From Sclerotinia nivalis (taxonomy: Eukaryota > Ascomycota > Leotiomycetes > Helotiales > Sclerotiniaceae), in NCBI GenBank assembly GCA_029531795.1, contig JAPEIS010000005.1:928001-992000 (forward strand): a DNA stretch of 64,000 nucleotides. The letters run 5' to 3'. The notes beneath the pieces were generated by a model that saw only the letters and a program-made list of their open reading frames with translations, had not been told where the DNA came from and made no database searches. This document shows positions 57,722-64,000 of the stretch, piece by piece. The translations under genes and the position numbers were made by a program. Position 1 is the stretch's first letter. Every line of letters begins with the position of its first letter.

Positions 57722-57990
57722 AGAATGAAATAAATACAAAACAATTTAAAGCATTTTGGTTCCTTCGGAAAAGATTAAAGAACAAAATAAAGAATGGCCT
57801 AAGGTATTAATACAGGATCGTCACACTATATCACAATTACAATCATTTCAAAATTCGATATTAATTATAATTTATAAGATATAAAGCTACAATTTCTTTT
57901 GATATATGAAAAGATATAGTGTTATTCAATAGAATCAAAAAATCTTTACTTTATCAATTTCGATGAAATCTTGGTATATCGTTTAGCCTT
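57722..57990. other. Spacer between gypsy C and Fot5-like element
   Basis: Does not visibly continue the copia reading frame broken at 48,262. No domain recognised. The left end of the Fot5-like element should lie here or have been removed, but no counterpart of the 63,180-63,220 repeat is seen. Confidence 0.35.
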
Positions 57991-58621
57991 TGAATATAAT
58001 ACCCCTTTCTCTTTTTTCATCATTGATTTATCAATCTTTACAATATTATAATCCTTTATAATTTCCTTAAATATTAGATCTATAATATAAAAACGTTTTG
58101 AAATTATTTGAACTTTTTTAATAAAAGGTATTAATGATTTCTAAGCTTTTTTCATTCCTTTTTTGGTATTATATATAATTTGATAATCAATTTCCTTTTA
58201 TATTATTTTCTTTTTAATTGCTTTATTTTTTTATTCCTTTTCAATTTTCTTTTCAACTTTCTTTTATTTCTTAGCTTTCTTTTCTTATTCAACAATTAGT
58301 GTTTTAATTGATTGATAGATATTAGTTTTTTCAATTTGCAAAAGAAAATATAAAAAAGTATTTTGTTCTCCTTTTCTACAAAATTTAAATATTTAAAATG
58401 AATCCTTTTCTTTCTTTCAATTTTTAGAACTTCTTTTAAATCTTTTGCTTTATACAATTGGATATTAGTATTAATTATATTTATAAATATAATTTTAAAA
58501 AGTTTTTAAATAATATTGGAATTCTATTTAAAACTAAACTTTAATTTAAAATAACAAAAAACTTTAATTGTATATAATATCTTTATTTTATTCCCTGCAA
58601 ATTGTATCAATTTAAATAATA
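57991..58621 (-). pseudogene. Fot5/pogo-like transposase, C-terminal part
   Basis: Minus strand. After the insertion edge come a broken stretch, a block EKENKILFYIFFCKLKKLI near 58,370 (family: ENxxLxxALFxQKKR), and a long Lys/Arg-rich, coiled-coil-like tail (KRKLRNKRKLKRKLKRNKK, 58,290-58,220). This is the usual ending of Fot5-type transposases. It is separated from its catalytic part by the 3.26-kb transposon. Confidence 0.7.
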
Positions 58622-58989
58622 TACAGTCCTCATCACTCAACCACCTACAAATTTTTTTTTAGAATTTTTTACTTTTTATATCAAAATATAGCCCTAATTC
58701 AGAGGAGTTCATTAAAGTAAAAATAAATTTAAATTGATATACATTTGATTTTTAATACATTTTAGTATATTTTTTGGTGTTTCAAAATATTTTCACAAAA
58801 AAGTCTGTGTGTTAAACCTTTATCTAATCTTATCGGTCTTTATCGAGCTAATTATATAATCAGGATTCTTATCATTCAAAGGTAAAACCTTGTATCTCAG
58901 ATTATTCTATATCAATGTTATTTAACTTTTAACTATTATTTAAATATCATTTAATTATCAAATTCCTTTATTATAGCTTTTGAAATCTT

Positions 58990-61180
58990 CTTATATTCCT
59001 TTTGTCTTTGTATATATTATATTATTGTTTTTGTATTCATCTCTTTTCTGTATTTATTTATAAATCGAAATGATCTATTACAAAATCGTCTTATAATATC
59101 TATCGAATATGTATTCAAAGCCTTTATTATATTCTTTTTAATAGCTTCAAAACTCTTTTTCTCGATTTGCTTGAATCTAGTCTTCGAATATCTTTAGTAT
59201 ATCTCAATTGGGTTTAATTTGCAATGAAATTTGGGTAGAAAGAAACAAATATGATTTGCATTTTCGATAATTTGAACAATAGCCGATTTTTGCTTTTGGA
59301 AATCTGTATGATTTTGAAGTATACGAGTAAGATAACAAAAAGGTTGAAAAGGGAATTACTCAGAAGAAGAATATAATAAAGGATCAAAGCATCGAAAAAA
59401 GCATTTGCCTTTGAATTGTTTCCTAATACCAGCTTTTAAATAATATCCTCGTTCTATAAAAGTTTCGATTATACTTTTAAGTATTTTTGATCCGTCATTA
59501 AGATTAATAATCTATATCTTCTATTTCTTATCTATTAATTTTGATTTTGTTATTTTCGAAGGGTAGAATATATCTTTAGAGATATTTGGAATATCTTTAT
59601 TATTGATATTCATATTAAAAACATTTAATACTTTCTTTTCAGAAAAAGTATGAATAGATAATTGATCAAATATAAATATTCCAATTTTTCCTGAATATAC
59701 TTCAACGAATAAAGATATAATATCTTTAAACTGTATATATAATTGATTATTATTTCATTATAAATCTTCTTGAATATCAAAATAGATAATTTTGTGGGTA
59801 TCCTTTACAATATCCCTGTTTTTGTTCTTTATTATAAACTTTCTAAATGTATTAATGAAATTGAAGATATGAATAAGTTTCCCTTTATCCTTTTTAAGTA
59901 TTTTTTGTTGATCTTTTTTCAATCAGATAGTTTTCTTAAAGTCGAAAGTATAAAAACAAAATTTATTATAAAAGAAAAAGATATGCTTTTTCTTTCTATA
60001 AGTAAGAGTAAAAAAGGATATAATTCATTCTTTGTTTATTTTGTCAAAATGAATAATCATTTGATTATATTTTGTTATTATTGAAAGAAATATATTTTAT
60101 TGATATTCAATAATATCGGAATGTTTATGATTATCAATATAAATACTCTTTTTGGATTTCGAAGAGTTAAATCTATATTTTAATAATTATTTGTAATCAA
60201 TAATTAAAGCTAAAGGCTTAATTGAAATAATTATCAAACAAAGGAGGATATCTTTATTGATAGCGTTAGTAAATAAAAGTAGTAGTATTGTATCGATTTC
60301 CTATTGATTTAATTATATTTTGCAAGCTTCTAATACCTTTTTATTATTTAAAAATGATATATTTTTCCTTTTTCTATCTCTAGTTTATATTGACAAAAAT
60401 CGATATATCTGATAATAAAGAAATATATTTCGAATTCGTTAAATAAGAGTAGTATTATTAGTAACTTTATATATAATTAAAACTACTTTTTGTAATACTT
60501 CAATTTGATTAACTCGATACTTTTTTATTTTAAGAATATTCTGAATATATAATTGGAGGTATTGAAGGTCGAAATGGATATAGGCTACAATAAATTCTCT
60601 ATTGGTAATCCTTTTAAATTGGGAAATAATACTATCAAGAACTTTTTTATATGTTAAATGAGTTTTGAATTTTTTCCTATTTTCGGTATTATCGATTTTA
60701 TTAATTGGAGTTATTAAAATATCATATAATAGTTCTGAATGTTTATCTGAAAGATTTATGAATGTTACTTTGTGTGATTGTATATCAATCAAATTTTTTT
60801 TTTTTGTATATATCTTTTTTATATTATTTTGATAATCTTTATTAGAATCTTTTTGTTTTTGTTTATTAAATAATGGTAATAGTCGAGATGGTGATGAATG
60901 AATAGACAATAGAGATAAATGTTCAGATTATTGATAAGAAGGAGATGATAGTGTTTGAGGTTCTTTTGATATTGATTTAGAAGGAGAAGGATCGAAAAAA
61001 AGTTTAGATTGTTTTTTATTAGATTTATTATTGGCTTTTTTTTCTTTTTCAATAATTATTTTCTCTTTTTATTGTATAGTTTAAGATTTTTCTGAAGATG
61101 GTACAATTTTAGGTATATAAAAGATTGGAGAAAAGATCTTTTGATAGATTTTGATAAAGTTCGAAGTAGGCTTTTCAAGT
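58990..61180 (-). pseudogene. DDE transposase of TIR transposon, copy 2
   Basis: Minus strand. Better kept at its 3' half: IFIFDQLSIHTFSEKKVL (59,682-59,630) carries the second catalytic Asp, and CFFLPKFHCKLNPIEIY (59,250-59,200) carries the third acidic residue, followed by RYSKTRFKQIEKKSFEAIK. RRFCNRSFRFINKY near 59,070 matches the conserved RRFINRSWRFM-type end. The open frames 60,909-60,439 (156 codons) and 61,052-60,819 cover the N-terminal half (HSELLYDILITPINKIDN, YIHFDLQYLQLYIQNI) and align with 18,576-19,300 in copy 1. Stops prevent function. Confidence 0.8.
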
Positions 61181-61623
61181 TTCATAAAAGCATTATTATC
61201 AAAAGAAAGAATAATTTGGTGTTTCTAAAATGGTGTAGATTTGGATATTGGTTTTGTAGAATCGATATCTATATCAGAATTATCAGAATCATTTTCTTTT
61301 TGTATTGGGAGATTATGTTGAATATCAATATCGAAGATCTTTTGTTTCTTTTGATTAAAATCATTAATATCGTTAGGAATTATAGATGATTCAAATTGGG
61401 TGTTTGTATATAGTTTTTTGAGGCTATTCGGAACCTTTATTTTGAGTTGTTAATAGTATCAAATAAGATTAATCGAGATATAGTTTATATTTGTATGATA
61501 TAAAAATGATTTTTGTATCAATTATCAAAATTTTCATTTACAAATTATGGATCTATTTGTAAATTATATTTTTTAAAAGAATATTTTATAGCTTTTATAT
61601 AATTTTATAATAGTAATAACAAA
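61130..61623. other. N-terminal flank of TIR transposon copy 2
   Basis: Minus strand, corresponds to 18,390-18,560 of copy 1 (acidic, then SILG/Phe-rich). The plus-strand open frame 61,141-61,389 is antisense. From 61,625 to the TIR lies A-rich non-coding subterminal sequence with an AAACAAATTAG block. Confidence 0.45.
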
Positions 61624-61884
61624 AGTTTATAATTATAGATTTATAAATGATAATGAAAAAAGGGTGGTAACGAAAATATAAAAAAGGGGTAGGCCATATA
61701 TATTATCATTTATATGATTTTTCATTATTAATGTTTCAAAATATTTTGTAAATTAAAAAAAAACCAAAAAAGAATTTTGAAAAACAAATTAGTTTGTTAT
61801 GTTTCTTAGACCCAGGGTTATAATTTGGTGTAATTTTTATTTAATTCTAAAAAAATTTTGTAGGTGGTTGAGTGATGAGGACTG

Positions 61885-63152
61885 TAAAAGCTTTTTCAGA
61901 TTCAATATTGCAAATAATAATATTCTTATTTATAAAATAAATATCTACTTTTTCGAAAGATTTTAGGATATTATAAATAATAACAGATTGAATCCAAACT
62001 ATCTTAAATATCATCCAAAAGTTATATTTCGATATCCCAACGATACCCTTGTTTTTGTATATCAGATTATTGAATTTTATTTTATAATTTGTTAAAAGAA
62101 GGAAAAAGTAATTTATATCAAAAAATTGTAATCGATATATAAAATAAAAAAATTAAATCAATAAAATAATCTTCAATTCATCATATTTCGATATAAATTT
62201 TATATTTATATAATTAGAATAACTATCTATAATCAATAAACGATATCCTTTTCCTACTTTTGAACAAATATAATATTGAAAGATTTTAATAAGTTAAATA
62301 AAACCGAATATATTCGATGATCATCTATTATTTGAAACTCCGAAATAAACTTGATCTTTTACTTTTATTTCATCAATCTATATATCCTATAGATCTCCAA
62401 ATTCTTCTTTATAAATTAAAATAAAAAGGATAACTATTCTATCAGTATATATATATATTAAAAGAGTAATAAACTCTTTTGATCTATTTTATTTAGCTTT
62501 TGTAATTCTACTACAATTATATATACTAATACTTATTATCCTTTTTATAATTCTCTTCAAATCAATAAAAAAGTCTTTTTCGTTCCAATTATATATATTC
62601 TTCGATAATATATTATATTTTTTAATCACTTTTGTTAACTAAATAGAAAAAAGAAAAATATTAATATAACTCTTTTAAATAATAAAATTCAATAACAATA
62701 TAAAATAATTTAAACTAAATTATAAAAATACTCAAATATAATAATATTATCAACTTTCATATACAAATTATCAATATATCGAAAATACCGATTTTGAAAA
62801 TATATTTTATACTTTTTCACAAAATTTGTTATCCAATTCTTCCTTAAAGAGCAACCTATGATTTCTTCTGTAAAGTTTTTGATTATACAATTTGTAAAAA
62901 GTATAGATCTTTGTATCAATTTATTGATCTAATCAATTAAAAAATTTTCTTGTTTTTTTGAAAGAAATTAGTAAGTTTCAGTATATATAGTACTACAGAA
63001 AATGATTTTGTCTTTATAATATCAAAAAAGCATCGAACGATTGATTTTGATGAAATTAATTATTTGAATATATTTAGGATACTCTCCATCTTTAATTTGA
63101 ACTAATACAAGCTTTATACAGACCTTTAGAAACATATCGTTATTATATCCGT
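61885..63152 (-). pseudogene. Fot5/pogo-like transposase, HTH and DDE_1 part
   Basis: Minus strand. N terminus near 63,150: MFLKVCIKLVLVQIKDGEYP then an HTH, ENFLID, and the CENP-B-type HTH in the open frame 62,919-62,710 (FTEEIIGCSLRKNWITNFVK, RYFRYIDNLYMKVDN). DDE_1 follows: NIYNWNEKDF near 62,600 (family DEKG, Asp to Asn), RIIKRIISISIYNCSRIT, EFITLLIYI, GDLQDI, KVKDQVYFGVS, GYRLLIIDSYSNYINIKFI near 62,250 (second Asp kept), GIVGISKYNFW, and SFEKVDIYFINKNII near 61,930 (family: GIYPFNP). The gene is then split by the TIR transposon and resumes at 58,621. Confidence 0.85.
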
Positions 63153-63177
63153 TTATAATGATTGATATTTTATAAAA

Positions 63178-63222
63178 TTAAAAGTGTGTGCAAGATATGG
63201 GGTCATACACGATATGGGGATA
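63178..63222 (-). repeat. Possible Fot5-like element terminus
   Basis: Just upstream of the transposase start: GTGTGTGCAAGATATGGGG then TCATACAC then GATATGGGG, so GATATGGGG occurs twice. G-rich sequence unusual for the window. Such short G-rich repeats fit the subterminal region of pogo-type elements, but no mirrored end was found. Confidence 0.4.
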
Positions 63223-63559
63223 TCGGTTAGTATTATAGCAAACACAAATCAGATTTACAATAAAGCTCTAAACAATTGATTCTGATTATTTTATTATTTT
63301 TAGATTAGAATTTTTAGATTATTAATAATATAAAGATACAAAGCTTTTTAAGTTTCGAAATCTTATATCAAAAGTTCCTTGATTTATTCTAATCCTCTTC
63401 TATCATTCAATAAAAAACTATACAAACTTTATCAATCGAATCCCAAAGGAATAAATCATTAAGGAATTCAATAATTAATAAGATTAGCTTTTTATAGAAG
63501 ATACCCCCGTTTTCTTTCACAGAACTAAATAATATTATTAAAATATTAAGAAAATATTA
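63223..63559. other. Unassigned AT-rich stretch
   Basis: No motif recognised. It may include the start of the LINE fragment that follows. Confidence 0.35.
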
Positions 63560-64000
63560 AGTAATTATATTATTTATAAAAACAAAGAATAAATAATATA
63601 TAAAAATGAAACAATAAATCCTTTATTATATATCTTCAACATCAAAATGATTGATATTCTAAAAGGAATACAAACTATAATTGAGCTTCTTAAGATTCTT
63701 AAGATAAGGATCTGATTTTATATAGATAACACTTCAATCATTTGATATTTACAAAATAATATCTTTGATTCATCCCAATAAACGTTTTTGAAATACTACA
63801 AATTAACCAATCAATATAATATTGGTTTTAAATGAACTCCTGATTATATCGGGATTATTAAAAACGAAATAGTGGATAAATTAACGAATACAAAAGCGAA
63901 AATTGATTGGATAAATCCAGGATCTATAGTTCTTTTTATTATCAATAGAATTCGATTAATAATAAAGGCATTATTAAAATTCGAAAAGGATATTTGATAG
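63560..64000 (+). pseudogene. Second LINE family: RNase H domain, runs off window
   Basis: Plus strand. Blocks: IDILKGIQTIIELLKIL near 63,645, FYIDNTSIIWYLQNN near 63,717 (family: xxDNTSVIWCLRGN), DSSQ-stop-TFLKYYKLTNQYNIGF, KWTPDYIGIIKNEIVDKLTN near 63,835 (family: WxPGHxGIxGNExADxLA), then AKIDWINPGSIVLFIINRI. This is the RNase H of a Tad1/I-type LINE ORF2 but differs from the RNase H of LINE copies 1-3, so it is another family. One stop; the C-terminal part lies beyond the window. Confidence 0.75.

Larger units (their letters stand above)
58624..61884 (-). mobile_element. 3.26-kb TIR DNA transposon, copy 2
   Basis: Both ends read CAGTCCTCATCACTCAACCA then CCTACAAA inward, a perfect 28-bp TIR, better kept than in copy 1. 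TA target duplication at 58,622-58,623 and 61,885-61,886. Inserted in the Fot5-like transposase gene, in the same (minus) direction. Opposite in orientation to copy 1, 37.6 kb away. Confidence 0.95.

Noticed and set aside
59770..60084. 104-codon open frame on the plus strand
   Set aside because: Antisense to the DDE transposase of TIR transposon copy 2.
1..64000. Mitochondrial or plastid DNA because of the AT-rich composition
   Set aside because: No organellar genes, tRNAs or rRNAs; content is nuclear transposons with RIP-type mutation.

Overview
The window looks like a stretch of nuclear DNA from a filamentous ascomycete fungus whose genome defence mutates repeats by RIP (repeat-induced C-to-T change). 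Three things point there. The sequence is strongly AT-rich and TA-rich. Nearly every recognisable coding region is a transposon. The in-frame stops are overwhelmingly TAA/TAG/TGA where relatives have Gln, Trp or Arg. I found no convincing host housekeeping gene, tRNA or rRNA. An AT-rich, gene-poor compartment such as an AT isochore or pericentromeric block is the best reading; the species cannot be named from the sequence alone.

Layout: 1-4.7 kb is a forward Ty3/gypsy chromovirus (protease, RT, RNase H, integrase, chromodomain) missing its 5' end. 4.7-17.7 kb holds three copies of one Tad1-like LINE: a 5'-truncated copy, a full-length copy, and a copy lacking its 3' part. At 17,777-21,033 lies a 3.26-kb TIR transposon with a DDE transposase. 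21.0-30.7 kb is the least explained region: a dead SNF2-like helicase gene between two inverted arrays of a 9-bp minisatellite, with further unassigned ORF remnants. At 30,856-32,234 is a comparatively fresh Tc1-like element flanked by ~125-bp direct repeats.

33.9-45 kb is a nested pair on the minus strand: a complete 6.85-kb gypsy element (A, 35,065-41,911, twin 163-bp LTRs) sits in the integrase gene of another gypsy element (B). The duplicated target ATATA and B's reading frame on both sides allow the original site to be read. From 45.7 kb a forward Ty1/copia element runs to 48,262. There it is cut by a composite inverted structure (48,263-57,721) of a third gypsy family (C), whose two LTR-gag ends face outward. 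A 781-bp perfect-ended fold-back element flanked by TTAA sits inside C's RT gene. 58.0-63.2 kb is a Fot5/pogo-type transposase split by a second, inverted copy of the 3.26-kb transposon. A different LINE begins at about 63.6 kb and leaves the window.

These genes do not cooperate in a pathway. They are successive layers of selfish elements: DNA transposons and retroelements inserted into older retroelements, all disabled by mutation. The value of the window lies in the insertion order, the strand-asymmetric mutation patterns, the inverted composite at 48-58 kb, and the unassigned 21-31 kb block.
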